Positions 19,400-28,023 of a DNA stretch of 64,000 nucleotides are shown piece after piece. Every line of letters begins with the position of its first letter. Within the stretch, counting starts at the first letter, position 1. This DNA is from G963677485 sp964519405 (GTDB lineage Bacteria > Armatimonadota > HRBIN16): contig CAZFLA010000004.1 in assembly GCA_964519405.1 (NCBI GenBank), positions 10,738 through 74,737 of the forward strand. The letters are read 5' to 3'. A model generated the notes under the pieces. That model was not told the DNA's origin and made no database searches. It saw only the letters and a program-made list of their open reading frames with translations. The position numbers and the translations under genes were made by a program.

Positions 19400-19529
19400 C
19401 AGCATTCCGCTTGTTAGTGCTCATCTCCGCCGCATTTCTTGCTTATATTAATCATTTCTTAACATTCCGCATGTATCTTTAAATCAGATAGTTCCAAGTG
19501 CTATAACTAGAACATCTTAGGAGATTAAC
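19396..19529 (+). promoter_or_regulatory. Leader of the pst operon with repeated TTAACA-ATTCCGC
   Basis: The region before pstS holds two similar elements: TTAACA followed by ATTCCGC at 19396-19410 and again at 19459-19470. A TATAAC at 19502-19507 could be a -10 box and GGAG precedes the start codon. The TTAACA core resembles half-sites used by PhoP of Gram-positives, while no CTGTCAT Pho box of the enteric type is seen. Phosphate control is expected for the operon, but these sites are only suggestive. Confidence 0.3.
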
Positions 19530-20558
19530 ATGCAAATAAGTGGCTCTCGCCTTCCGGTGATACTCACCTTAGCCGCATTAACTATAGTCGGTTGTGCCCC
19601 TAAACCGACAACCCAGTCGTCATCAACAAACCAAACCGTAGTTGGTGCCGGATCTACATCTGTGTATCCTATCATGTCAAAGTGGTCTCAGGATTATTCT
19701 GCTGCCAAAGGTTTGAAGATCGACTACCAAAGCATTGGCAGCGGCGGCGGAATCAAACAGTTTAAAGCAGGCACAGTGGAATTCGGTGCCACTGATGTGG
19801 CGATAGATGATAAAGCCAAACAAGAGTTCGCAAAGCCCTTTGTCCAGTTTCCTGTCATCGCAGGCACCGTCGCGATGGTCTACAATTTGCCTGAGGTTGC
19901 CAAACCACTGAACCTTTCGCAAAAAGCCATTGCCGGCATCTTCTTGGGCAGTATCAAAACATGGAATGACCCTATCATCGCCAAAGACAACGCTGGAGTT
20001 AAACTGCCATCAACGCCAGTTGTAGTCGCTCACCGCAGTGATGGCAGCGGAACAAGCTACATCGTTACCGACTTCCTAAGCAGCATCAGCTCTGACTGGA
20101 AGACAAAAGTCGGCACAGGTAAAGCAGTGCAGTGGCCTGCAGGTGTTGGCGCAAAAGGCAACGAAGGCGTAACTAACCAGGTTAAGCAGACAGCAGGCGC
20201 TATTGGATATGTGGAATTGGCATATGCCAAGCAAAACAAAATGCAGTTGGCAGCCATACAAAATAAAGCCGGCAAATTCGTAGTCGCATCGGGCACCAGC
20301 GGAGCAGCCGCAACCAAGTCGGGCTTAAGTCTACTAAAGAGCGATATCAGATGCAGTATGGTCAACATGCCAGGTGATGACAGTTATCCAATCGTAGGCT
20401 TAACATACATGCTGTTGAATGACAAACCAAACCCAGAACTGGTTCGCTTCTTCGGATGGGTGCTCACAGATGGTCAAAAGCAAGCAGAAGGTCTAGACTA
20501 TGTTGCACTCGATCCTGAAGTTGCGAAATTAGCTCAGAACATCCTTAACGGCAAGTAA
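19530..20558 (+). CDS. pstS: Phosphate ABC transporter, phosphate-binding lipoprotein PstS
   Basis: PstS captures phosphate outside the inner membrane and delivers it to PstCA. The 342 aa protein begins with a lipoprotein signal (LTIVGC, Cys near residue 22), then the phosphate-binding segments VGAGSTSVYPIMSKW and HRSDGSGTSYIVTDFL. The domain KSDIRCSMVNMPGDDSYPIVG is typical of the family. It is first in pstSCAB-phoU, with 3 bases to pstC. A lipidated PstS in a diderm is less common than a soluble one and fits a lineage outside Proteobacteria. Confidence 0.95.
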   Translation: MQISGSRLPVILTLAALTIVGCAPKPTTQSSSTNQTVVGAGSTSVYPIMSKWSQDYSAAKGLKIDYQSIGSGGGIKQFKAGTVEFGATDVAIDDKAKQEFAKPFVQFPVIAGTVAMVYNLPEVAKPLNLSQKAIAGIFLGSIKTWNDPIIAKDNAGVKLPSTPVVVAHRSDGSGTSYIVTDFLSSISSDWKTKVGTGKAVQWPAGVGAKGNEGVTNQVKQTAGAIGYVELAYAKQNKMQLAAIQNKAGKFVVASGTSGAAATKSGLSLLKSDIRCSMVNMPGDDSYPIVGLTYMLLNDKPNPELVRFFGWVLTDGQKQAEGLDYVALDPEVAKLAQNILNGK

Positions 20559-20561
20559 GCG

Positions 20562-21518
20562 ATGCAGCAAGCACTCAGTGCACATAAAAGCGGAAATATC
20601 CGAAACAGGCTGGTTGACAGCCTGTTTCGGTCAGCCACTGCTTTAGCAGCGTTGATTGTGATATCAACAATCCTGTTCATCTCGGTGCAGATATATAGAG
20701 CAGCATCTCCGGCACTATCGCACTTCGGCTGGAAGTTCTTTACCACAAGCATATGGAACCCGGTAGAAGACCAATATGGCGGGCTGCCGTTCATATGGGG
20801 CACCCTACTCACTTCCATATTGGCGTTATGCATCGCCATTCCGTTCAGCCTAGCGACGGCTATATACATCGCTGAAATCGCGCCGTCATGGCTAAAACGA
20901 CCCATCTCCTTTGTTGTTGAACTGCTCGCGGCTATACCATCAGTCGTCTATGGGTTATGGGCAATCTACGTGCTCATTCCTTTGCTGCAAAAATATGTTC
21001 AAGCACCTTTGTCGTCACAATTTGGCAGCAACCCAATATTCGCACCGCCGGCGATCGGTCCTAGTGTATTTTCAGCCGTATTGGTGCTCTCTGTGATGGT
21101 CATACCCTACATCACAGCAGTGGCCCGTGATGTCATAGTGTCATGCCCGCAAAGCCAGCGTGAAGCATCAGTCGGACTAGGTGCAACACGCTGGGAGACC
21201 ATATCGCACATCGTGCTGCGATACTGCAGGCAAGGTATACTCGCTGCGATCATGCTGGGATATGGCCGCGCTGTCGGTGAAACAATGGCTGTGACCATGG
21301 TCATCGGTAACCGCCCCAGTATTAGCGCAAGTATCCTGCAGCCCGGTTATACAATGGCCAGCGTAGTTGCCAACGAGTTCAGCGAGGCCGATGCACTCCT
21401 TCATTACAGCTCCCTGAGCACCATCGGACTGTGCCTGCTGGTTATCACACTGGCAATCAACATACTCGCTCGGTTATTGATATGGCGGATCACCAAACAA
21501 GGTAGTTTAAAATCATGA
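20562..21518 (+). CDS. pstC: Phosphate ABC transporter permease PstC
   Basis: PstC is one of the two membrane subunits of the high-affinity phosphate importer. The 318 aa protein has about six membrane segments. The permease EAA-like loop (SQREASVGLGATRWETI) contacts PstB, and GRAVGETMAVTMVIGN is a PstC/PstA hallmark. It starts 4 bases after pstS and overlaps pstA by ATGA, so the two permeases are made together. Confidence 0.94.
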   Translation: MQQALSAHKSGNIRNRLVDSLFRSATALAALIVISTILFISVQIYRAASPALSHFGWKFFTTSIWNPVEDQYGGLPFIWGTLLTSILALCIAIPFSLATAIYIAEIAPSWLKRPISFVVELLAAIPSVVYGLWAIYVLIPLLQKYVQAPLSSQFGSNPIFAPPAIGPSVFSAVLVLSVMVIPYITAVARDVIVSCPQSQREASVGLGATRWETISHIVLRYCRQGILAAIMLGYGRAVGETMAVTMVIGNRPSISASILQPGYTMASVVANEFSEADALLHYSSLSTIGLCLLVITLAINILARLLIWRITKQGSLKS

Positions 21519-22369
21519 AAAGATTAAGCGCATATGAAACTAAGCGACGCTGGGGAAGCACCATCGCCATCGGTATATGTGCGATCGGTGCAGTGACCGT
21601 CATGACGCCGGTCTTCTTGATACTTGGCTACATCATATACCAGGGAGCAAGTTCAATTAACCTTGACCTACTGACGCAGTTACCCAAAGCTCCCGGTGAA
21701 ACAGGAGGCGGAATCGGGCAGGCCGTTGTTGGAAGCATATATATGGTGTTTCTAGCGCTGATGATGGCTGCACCGGTCGCCATTGGCGCGGGGATATATC
21801 TTGCTGAGTTCGGTAAAGGTAAATGGGCAGATGCCGTGAGGTTCTCTGCTGATGTGTTGAATGGTGTGCCCAGTATCCTACTTGGTGTTGCTGTATGGGC
21901 TGTCATTGTGGTTCCAATGAAGAGCTTCTCCGCTTTTGCAGGATCACTAGCTCTCGCAATCCTTATGCTGCCGGTGATAACCCGCACCACAGAAGAGGCG
22001 GTCAGCTCGGTATCTAAAGCACTCAGGGAAGGATCTCTAGGTTTAGGAGCCACAATGGCTCGGACGATATGGTCGGTTGTTCTACCGGCAGCAAAAGGCG
22101 GTATCACGACGGGCATCGTGCTGGCTGTATCGCGAGCCTTTGGCGAGGCTGCTCCGCTCTTGTTTACAGCCGCCGGCAGCCGCTACTGGAACGCATATGT
22201 CGACCGGCCCATGGCGAGCCTACCTGTGCAGATATATGAATATGCTAAGTCGCCATATGCTGACTGGCAGCGGCAAGCATGGGCAGCAGCCTTGGTGCTG
22301 GTGGTGATCGTATTAGGCTTGAACATCATTGCCCGCATGGCCACTCGCCAACAACATGGAGGTCACTAA
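21515..22369 (+). CDS. pstA: Phosphate ABC transporter permease PstA
   Basis: PstA is the second permease subunit. The 284 aa protein begins with a membrane segment, then a periplasmic loop with LTQLPKAPGETGGGIGQA, a family signature. The coupling loop is SKALREGSLGLGATMART and the C-half motif is SRAFGEAAPLLFTAAG. It is coupled to pstC through a 4-base overlap and followed by pstB after one base. Confidence 0.94.
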   Translation: MKRLSAYETKRRWGSTIAIGICAIGAVTVMTPVFLILGYIIYQGASSINLDLLTQLPKAPGETGGGIGQAVVGSIYMVFLALMMAAPVAIGAGIYLAEFGKGKWADAVRFSADVLNGVPSILLGVAVWAVIVVPMKSFSAFAGSLALAILMLPVITRTTEEAVSSVSKALREGSLGLGATMARTIWSVVLPAAKGGITTGIVLAVSRAFGEAAPLLFTAAGSRYWNAYVDRPMASLPVQIYEYAKSPYADWQRQAWAAALVLVVIVLGLNIIARMATRQQHGGH

Positions 22370-22370
22370 T

Positions 22371-23201
22371 ATGGCATTACTCGAAGTCGCTCAACCAGCG
22401 ATATCGCTACCACAGATTAGTGAAGAAAAGAGGACACACATGATGCCTGAGCCAGTTCTTGTGGCTGCTGACGTTAATGTATACTACGGAAACTTTCACG
22501 CGATCAAAAACGTGTCGATAAATATCATGCCCCGACAGGTTACGGCGTTAATTGGACCATCAGGATGCGGAAAATCCACATTTCTGCGCTCCATCAACCG
22601 CATGAACGACCTCATCGAGGGTGCCAAGGTGCTTGGCAGCATCAAGGTGAATGGTGAAGAGATCACGTCTCCAAACACCGATGTGGTGTCACTGCGTAAA
22701 CACATTGGTATGGTGTTTCAACGTCCAAACCCCTTCCCTATGTCCATATTTGACAACATCGCGTATGGACCGCGAATTCATGGCACCCGGAAGAAAGCAG
22801 AGCTGCTGCAGATCGTAGAAAGAAGCCTCAAACAAGCGGCACTCTGGGATGAAGTCAAAGATAAGCTCCATCAATCGGCAATGGCTTTGTCAGGTGGTCA
22901 GCAGCAAAGGCTGTGCATCGCACGTACTTTGGCGGTTGAACCAAGCATACTGCTCATGGATGAACCAGCATCGGCGCTCGATCCGACGGCCACATTTCGT
23001 ATCGAAGAGCTCATGCAAGAGCTGAAACAAAAATACACAATCATCATCGTCACGCACAACATGCAGCAAGCAGCTCGGTGCAGCGAAACCACGGGGTTCT
23101 TCTTCAGGGGTGAACTGCTTGAGTTTGGTGAAACGCCCAAGATGTTTACAAATCCCGACAGAGCAGAAACAGATGATTACATCCGAGGACGGTTCGGATA
23201 G
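22371..23201 (+). CDS. pstB: Phosphate ABC transporter ATPase PstB
   Basis: PstB powers phosphate import. It has a Walker A, GPSGCGKST, then LRSINRMNDL, which is diagnostic for PstB, signature LSGGQQQR, Walker B ILLMDEPASALDP, and H-loop VTHNM. I start at the ATG at 22371, which has GGAGG 8 bases upstream. A longer frame from 22329 would overlap pstA without a better ribosome site. The first 25 residues or so before the ABC core are an extra N-terminal tail. Confidence 0.95.
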   Translation: MALLEVAQPAISLPQISEEKRTHMMPEPVLVAADVNVYYGNFHAIKNVSINIMPRQVTALIGPSGCGKSTFLRSINRMNDLIEGAKVLGSIKVNGEEITSPNTDVVSLRKHIGMVFQRPNPFPMSIFDNIAYGPRIHGTRKKAELLQIVERSLKQAALWDEVKDKLHQSAMALSGGQQQRLCIARTLAVEPSILLMDEPASALDPTATFRIEELMQELKQKYTIIIVTHNMQQAARCSETTGFFFRGELLEFGETPKMFTNPDRAETDDYIRGRFG

Positions 23202-23280
23202 TATTCACGTTAAGGTAACATAGGATATATTACGCAGATGAACTATCTACCGCTCGTTAATAAGCAAAGGATACCAATCA

Positions 23281-23979
23281 ATGTCTAATACACGTCATCA
23301 CTTTGATGATGAACTTAACGCTCTGAAGGGTGAACTCATCGAAATGGGCAGCTACACGGAGCAGATGGTTGCATTATCTATCCGTGCCTTACTAGATCGT
23401 GACGAAGAAGCATGCCGTAAAGTCATTGAGATGGATGATAAGGCTGATGAGATGGACATCTCTATTGAGGCTCACTGCATGAAGCTGCTCGCTTTACAGC
23501 AGCCTATGGCTCGCGACTTAAGGCTTATCGGCACCGTCACTAAAGTTATTACCGACCTAGAGCGTATGTGTGACCACGCGGTCGATATCGCAAAGCATGG
23601 GATTAAGCTGCACAAGTATCCTGCGGTGATCGAACTGGTTGATGTGACCAAGCTCAGTGATGTTGCGGAATTGATGATCCGTTCTAGCTTCCAAGCATTT
23701 GTGGAGCACAGCATCAAACTGTGCGAGGAAGTCTCTCATATGGATGAAACCGCTGATCGCCTTTATAAGTCGATGCGGAACCATGTGCTCAAGTCAATCA
23801 CGACCAAACCAGAAATCACTACTCCGGCATATTCGCTTCTATTGGTATTGTTGTATCTAGAGCGTATTGCGGATCATGCCGTCAATGTCGCCGAACGTGT
23901 GGCTTATGTGGAGACAGGTGCGCTGAAACAACTTGAGTACAATGTACCCGGGGAATTCAAGAATTCGTTGAAAATTTAA
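23281..23979 (+). CDS. phoU: Phosphate transport regulator PhoU
   Basis: PhoU couples the Pst importer to the PhoR-PhoB type sensor and limits phosphate uptake. The 232 aa protein contains two PhoU three-helix repeats with metal-binding ExxxD motifs (KVITDLERMCDHAVDIA and LLYLERIADHAVNVAER). It lies 79 bases after pstB in the same direction, as in most pst operons. No PhoB/PhoR pair is in the window. Confidence 0.94.
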   Translation: MSNTRHHFDDELNALKGELIEMGSYTEQMVALSIRALLDRDEEACRKVIEMDDKADEMDISIEAHCMKLLALQQPMARDLRLIGTVTKVITDLERMCDHAVDIAKHGIKLHKYPAVIELVDVTKLSDVAELMIRSSFQAFVEHSIKLCEEVSHMDETADRLYKSMRNHVLKSITTKPEITTPAYSLLLVLLYLERIADHAVNVAERVAYVETGALKQLEYNVPGEFKNSLKI

Positions 23980-23996
23980 TTGAGAAAAAACACAAT

Positions 23997-24680
23997 ATGT
24001 CTATTGCCGAAAATCTACACACCATACAACGACAGATCGCAGAAGCTTGTACAGCCTATTCATGTGATCCTGATGACGTGAAGCTCGTTGCGGTGAGTAA
24101 AACTAAACCAGAGCAAATGATCCTTGAGGCCTACAATGCAGGACAACGTGATTTTGGTGAGAACTACATTCAGGAACTCCACAGTAAAATGCAAAACCTG
24201 GAGCTTGATGGTATTCGTTGGCACTTCATCGGACAGCTGCAAAGCAATAAAGTGAAGTTCATTGTGCCTGGGGTTTGGCTCATCCATACTCTGGATTCTC
24301 TGTCATCTGCTAAGGAAATTCAAAAACACGCATCTAAAGCGAACATCATCCAGCATGTGCTCATACAAGTTAACATATCAGATGAGCAGCAAAAAGGCGG
24401 TGTCTCCGCTGACGAACTTCCTCAGTTCGCAGCTCAGATATCGCAGATGGACAACATCAAGGTGGATGGACTAATGGGTATTCCACCGTTAACTGCCGTA
24501 GGTGATGAAGCCTTACCATACTTCTATAAGCTGCGCGATCTCGCAGATCATTTGCCGGATGGTGTTGGCCGCCTCCTCTCTATGGGCATGACACATGACT
24601 TTCCGCAAGCTATCAACGCGGGAGCCAACTACATCAGAATCGGCACGGCGATATTCGGCGCACGCCAATATAATCAATAA
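23997..24680 (+). CDS. YggS-family PLP homeostasis protein
   Basis: This 227 aa single-domain PLP-binding protein is of the YggS/YlmE/PROSC family, which buffers pyridoxal phosphate. The PLP lysine lies in VAVSKTKP (about residue 35). Other family motifs are RDFGENYIQEL, WHFIGQLQSNK, LSMGMTHDFPQAI and YIRIGTAIFG. It sits before sepF and proC, the ylmE-ylmF type order of Gram-positives and Cyanobacteria. ProC is often found beside this family, in keeping with a shared link to PLP or amino-acid metabolism. Confidence 0.93.
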   Translation: MSIAENLHTIQRQIAEACTAYSCDPDDVKLVAVSKTKPEQMILEAYNAGQRDFGENYIQELHSKMQNLELDGIRWHFIGQLQSNKVKFIVPGVWLIHTLDSLSSAKEIQKHASKANIIQHVLIQVNISDEQQKGGVSADELPQFAAQISQMDNIKVDGLMGIPPLTAVGDEALPYFYKLRDLADHLPDGVGRLLSMGMTHDFPQAINAGANYIRIGTAIFGARQYNQ

Positions 24681-24739
24681 CAACGCAAATCCGGCTGGAT
24701 CTTGTACTAATACCGCTGGAGATATACAGGATATTGATT

Positions 24740-24745
24740 TATAAT
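24740..24745 (+). promoter_or_regulatory. Possible -10 box before sepF
   Basis: A TATAAT lies about 42 bases before the sepF start codon. No convincing -35 box at the normal spacing was found, so sepF may instead be read through from yggS. The sepF ribosome site GGGGGTAGGA is strong. Confidence 0.3.
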
Positions 24746-24786
24746 GCCCTTGGAATACCATTTTTCACAGTGCGGGGGTAGGATTG

Positions 24787-25119
24787 ATGTCAGCACCATA
24801 CGAAGAAACAAGCAAACCTAATATCTTCCAGAAATTTACTCGACAGGCTGAGCAGGATGACAACCATGTTGATATCCGTGTCTTCGATAAAGTTGAGGAT
24901 TTCGAAGATAACGCTGCAATTTCACGAGCCCTGATGGATAACGAAGTCTGTATTGTGTACTTGGAAAATACCACACAAGAAATTAAAAAACGCCTGCTTG
25001 ACTACCTACACGGCTTGATATACGGAATCAACGGCACCATCACAGCGGTTGGTAATGATTGCGTTCTCTGCTGCCCCAAGACGGCAAGTGTAGCCATAGG
25101 TTCAGGAGATATCGACTAA
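24787..25119 (+). CDS. sepF: Cell division protein SepF
   Basis: SepF binds FtsZ and anchors and bundles it at the division site in bacteria that use it in place of, or beside, FtsA. The protein is 110 aa. The SepF domain covers most of it, with VRVFDKVEDFEDN-like and DYLHGLIYGINGTIT segments typical of the fold. The N-terminus is a short linker. The usual membrane-binding amphipathic helix is not obvious, since the protein starts SAPYEETSKPNIFQKF. It starts at ATG 24787; the TTG one codon before is less likely. Confidence 0.9.
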   Translation: MSAPYEETSKPNIFQKFTRQAEQDDNHVDIRVFDKVEDFEDNAAISRALMDNEVCIVYLENTTQEIKKRLLDYLHGLIYGINGTITAVGNDCVLCCPKTASVAIGSGDID

Positions 25120-25122
25120 CAG

Positions 25123-25920
25123 ATGAAATATTGTATCGTTGGCTGCGGCGCCATGGGCTCAGCTATTGCTAAGGGATTGACCAAACAGGAAGGCATATCG
25201 GATTCCTGCGTACTGCTATATGATGCAGATCAAACAAAATGCGCTGCTGTGTCATCGCAGCTAGGCGCTCAGCATTGTCATAGCCTTGGCGAAGCCGTTG
25301 GATTGGCTGACACGGTGATCCTTGCAGTTAAGCCTCATATTGTAAACTCCGTGCTGTCAGAGCTGAAGCCTATCATTAAGGAATCCATTCTGGTCGTTAG
25401 CATCGCGGCTGGTATTACCATCAGCTCACTTCAATGCGGCTTACCGCAGAATCAACCTGTGGTGAGGGTGATGCCAAATGTGGGACTGCAGGTGGGTAAA
25501 GGAGCTTCTGCCTTCAGCTTAGGAAGCAGTGCCAACTCAAAACATGCCGAAACCGTCTCACGCATATTCGGTGGCGAAAATGTGTGCGTACAGGTGGAAG
25601 AAAGGCTGATGAACGCGGTTACTGGCCTCAGCGGAAGCGGACCAGCATATGCTTTACTGGTCATCGAAGCACTAGCAGACGGAGGCGTGTTTGCCGGCTT
25701 ACCGAAGCAGACTGCCATTTTATTAGCTGCTCAGTGCTTGGCTGGTGCTGCGGCACTAGTGCTGGATACCAACGAACACCCCGCAATCATTAAGGATAAA
25801 GTTACCACTCCTGCAGGCACCACAATAGCAGGCCTCAACGAGCTAGAGCAAGCTGGTGTGCGTCATGCGTTGATGAGCGCCGTGATGGCTGCCAAAAAGC
25901 GCGCTGACGAATTAGCCTAG
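25123..25920 (+). CDS. proC: Pyrroline-5-carboxylate reductase ProC
   Basis: ProC reduces pyrroline-5-carboxylate to proline with NAD(P)H, the last step of proline synthesis. The 265 aa protein has a Rossmann start, CIVGCGAMGSAIAKGL, the middle motif VVRVMPNVGLQVGKGAS, and the C-terminal substrate-binding region TGLSGSGPAYALLVIEALADGG with TTPAGTTIAGL. It starts 3 bases after sepF. Its stop is 4 bases from the convergent ruvC stop. Confidence 0.95.
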   Translation: MKYCIVGCGAMGSAIAKGLTKQEGISDSCVLLYDADQTKCAAVSSQLGAQHCHSLGEAVGLADTVILAVKPHIVNSVLSELKPIIKESILVVSIAAGITISSLQCGLPQNQPVVRVMPNVGLQVGKGASAFSLGSSANSKHAETVSRIFGGENVCVQVEERLMNAVTGLSGSGPAYALLVIEALADGGVFAGLPKQTAILLAAQCLAGAAALVLDTNEHPAIIKDKVTTPAGTTIAGLNELEQAGVRHALMSAVMAAKKRADELA

Positions 25921-25924
25921 TCGC

Positions 25925-26416
25925 CTACTTAACGCGCAGTCTGTCATACCAGCCAGACTGCGCGTGGCATAATGCCACCGCCGCGGCGTCAGCAGCGTCG
26001 TCTGGTTTTGGCACTTCTGCTAGGTTCAAAAGTCGTGTCACCATATACTGAACTTGCTTCTTATCTGCACTGCCGTAACCCACAACAGCCTGTTTCACCT
26101 GCATAGGGGTATATTCTACCCACGGAATCTCACGATCAGCTGCAGCAAGTAGTATCACGCCGATCGATCGGCTGACAGACATCGCCGTTGTGATATTTTT
26201 GCTGAAAAACAACCGTTCAGTAACAAGCACATCCGGCTCATACTTATCCATCAAAGCACCGATGTTCTTATATACATTTTGCAGCCGCTGCGGGGATTCC
26301 TGATCCGGTGAGGTCGTAACCACGCCAATTGCCAGAGGATGAATACTCCCGTTCAGCTGTTCTATAACCGCAGCACCAATGGTTGCAGTTCCTGGATCAA
26401 CACCCATGATCACCAT
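25925..26416 (-). CDS. ruvC: Holliday junction endonuclease RuvC
   Basis: RuvC cuts Holliday junctions during recombination. The four acidic catalytic residues are present: Asp in GVDPGTATIG, Glu in VTERLFF, and the Asp pair in PDDAADAAAVALCH. The 163 aa are normal. The ATG shares one base with the recO stop (TAATG), so ruvC is coupled to recO; ruvA and ruvB are not in the window. The last 11 or so codons form a perfect hairpin (see the terminator entry). Confidence 0.95.
   Translation of the reverse strand: MVIMGVDPGTATIGAAVIEQLNGSIHPLAIGVVTTSPDQESPQRLQNVYKNIGALMDKYEPDVLVTERLFFSKNITTAMSVSRSIGVILLAAADREIPWVEYTPMQVKQAVVGYGSADKKQVQYMVTRLLNLAEVPKPDDAADAAAVALCHAQSGWYDRLRVK
25933..25964. terminator. 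Hairpin inside the 3' end of ruvC, between convergent operons
   Basis: The arms CGCGCAGTCTG and CAGACTGCGCG pair over 11 bases around a 10-base loop. It starts 13 bases past the proC stop and lies within ruvC coding sequence. GC-rich and symmetrical, it could stop transcripts from the proC side. T-runs are poor on both sides. Confidence 0.55.
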
Positions 26417-27171
26417 TATGCGTCAACCACTTCCACTGCATCGATAAACAATGACCAGTTTTTAAGTTCATGCCCGATATGGTTCCTTATCGCTTTGTGC
26501 GATGCCAACAATAAACTACTCCAGTCTTCCATGCCGCTTCCTTTAACACTTTCATAACGCATAAGCCGTGACCAAATTCTTGCTGCACCTGCCGACACAC
26601 CGATGGCATCCGCGGCATGTCCCACGCAAACACCGCATAACTGCCCGCCATACCCCATCGATATATATCCAGCTTCATCATCACATCCATTGCCGCAGCT
26701 CATACAGTATCCCAAACGAGGGCTGATGCCCTGGCTGTGCAGCACCAGGCATTGAACAGTGGCGACCGCGCTGACTGGATCAGCCGATTGGTCAATCATA
26801 CCAAGGCCAAACTGAAGCAGCCGATATAGGCTGTCACTAGCCACATTAGGGGGAGTCACCGCGTCCATAATTTCCAACATATACAACATAGCAAGAAGCA
26901 GCTCGTATTTTCGATGCACCGCAATTCGGCTATGATGCGGAACCACTTGACCTAACAGATAGCGGCTGTGGCCTGTGATGACTTGAAACTCGCCTTCAAT
27001 CCCAGGCTCGGTCACGCCAGCCAATTTGCTTGCGGACTTTCTAGCTCCGCGAGCGACAACGGAGATCTTTCCGCATTGTTTTGTGAACAATGTGACGCTC
27101 AGGTCAGCTTCAGCGAAGCTCCTTCGGCTGAGCACGATGCCCTCTAGGGTCGTGCTCTCACTCACCGTCAT
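26416..27171 (-). CDS. recO: DNA repair protein RecO
   Basis: RecO loads RecA on gapped DNA with RecR. An N-terminal OB fold (LEGIVLSRRSFAEADLSVTLFT, with GKISVVARGARKSAS) is followed by a helical domain with a zinc site, CMSCGNGC plus CGVC, all four Cys being kept. The 251 aa length is standard. The gene overlaps deoC by 14 bases and ruvC by one, so deoC-recO-ruvC is a tight operon. Confidence 0.92.
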   Translation of the reverse strand: MTVSESTTLEGIVLSRRSFAEADLSVTLFTKQCGKISVVARGARKSASKLAGVTEPGIEGEFQVITGHSRYLLGQVVPHHSRIAVHRKYELLLAMLYMLEIMDAVTPPNVASDSLYRLLQFGLGMIDQSADPVSAVATVQCLVLHSQGISPRLGYCMSCGNGCDDEAGYISMGYGGQLCGVCVGHAADAIGVSAGAARIWSRLMRYESVKGSGMEDWSSLLLASHKAIRNHIGHELKNWSLFIDAVEVVDA

Positions 27172-27847
27172 CGCCTAATAACTGCTGCCGGATTTCATTT
27201 GCAGCACTGGTTCCGATACGGGTGGCACCCGCCTCCACCATAGCCATCATGTGTTCACTCGTTCGGATACCGCCTGCAGCTTTGATCTGCACCGATGGTG
27301 AAGCATATCGCCGTAGAAGCTGAACATCATGAACCGTAGCACCTGGACCAGCTAGGCCAGTCGAAGTTTTCACGAAGTCAGCACCAGCCAGTGAGCAGAT
27401 CTCGGCAGCCCTCTTCTTCTCGTCGTCGGTCAGCAAGCATGTCTCGATAATGACTTTCAGGTTTACCCGCGAGGCTGCACTGTGACAGATATCAGCTAAC
27501 GCGGTAATGTCGTCCAACACCTCGTCCCACAATCCATTCTTAAGAGATGGTAACCCAATGACAGTATCGACTTCTTGAGCACCATGTTCGATGTTTTGTC
27601 GACACTCGAAGCGTTTAGATTCAGTCGTGTTGCACCCCATCGGGAATCCGACAACACTGCCAACCAAAACCTGACTTCCGCGCAGTTCATTCGCAACAAC
27701 CGGCACCCAGTAGTTTTGAGTGATCACACTGCAGTAGCCATAATCGATTGCTTCACGACAATATCTTTTTACATCAGCCAATGCCGCTGATGGCGTTAAA
27801 ATGGTGTGATCTATCATGTGAATCAACTGTCGCGATGTGTATTTCAT
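27158..27847 (-). CDS. deoC: Deoxyribose-phosphate aldolase DeoC
   Basis: DeoC splits 2-deoxyribose-5-phosphate to acetaldehyde and glyceraldehyde-3-phosphate in deoxynucleoside breakdown. This is a class I aldolase with the Schiff-base Lys in ADFVKTSTG, a second active-site Lys in VQIKAAGGIRT, and GFPMGCNTTESK. The start at ATG 27847 has AGGTGG 5 bases upstream; a GTG three codons earlier is possible. It leads the deoC-recO-ruvC operon, a pairing without an obvious shared function. Confidence 0.93.
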   Translation of the reverse strand: MKYTSRQLIHMIDHTILTPSAALADVKRYCREAIDYGYCSVITQNYWVPVVANELRGSQVLVGSVVGFPMGCNTTESKRFECRQNIEHGAQEVDTVIGLPSLKNGLWDEVLDDITALADICHSAASRVNLKVIIETCLLTDDEKKRAAEICSLAGADFVKTSTGLAGPGATVHDVQLLRRYASPSVQIKAAGGIRTSEHMMAMVEAGATRIGTSAANEIRQQLLGDDGE

Positions 27848-28023
27848 TACTGCCACCTATCTTTTCTTACACATCGATTGTAACCAGATCAGACGGCAAA
27901 TAACAGGTTGGACTAATTTTCTTTCGGATGGTCTTGCTGTGTGGCAGCCATCACGCAAGCTGTGAGATAATTTGCTTGTGATACCTGGCAGATTGTTTTT
28001 GCATAGTTAAGCAATAGAGGTGT

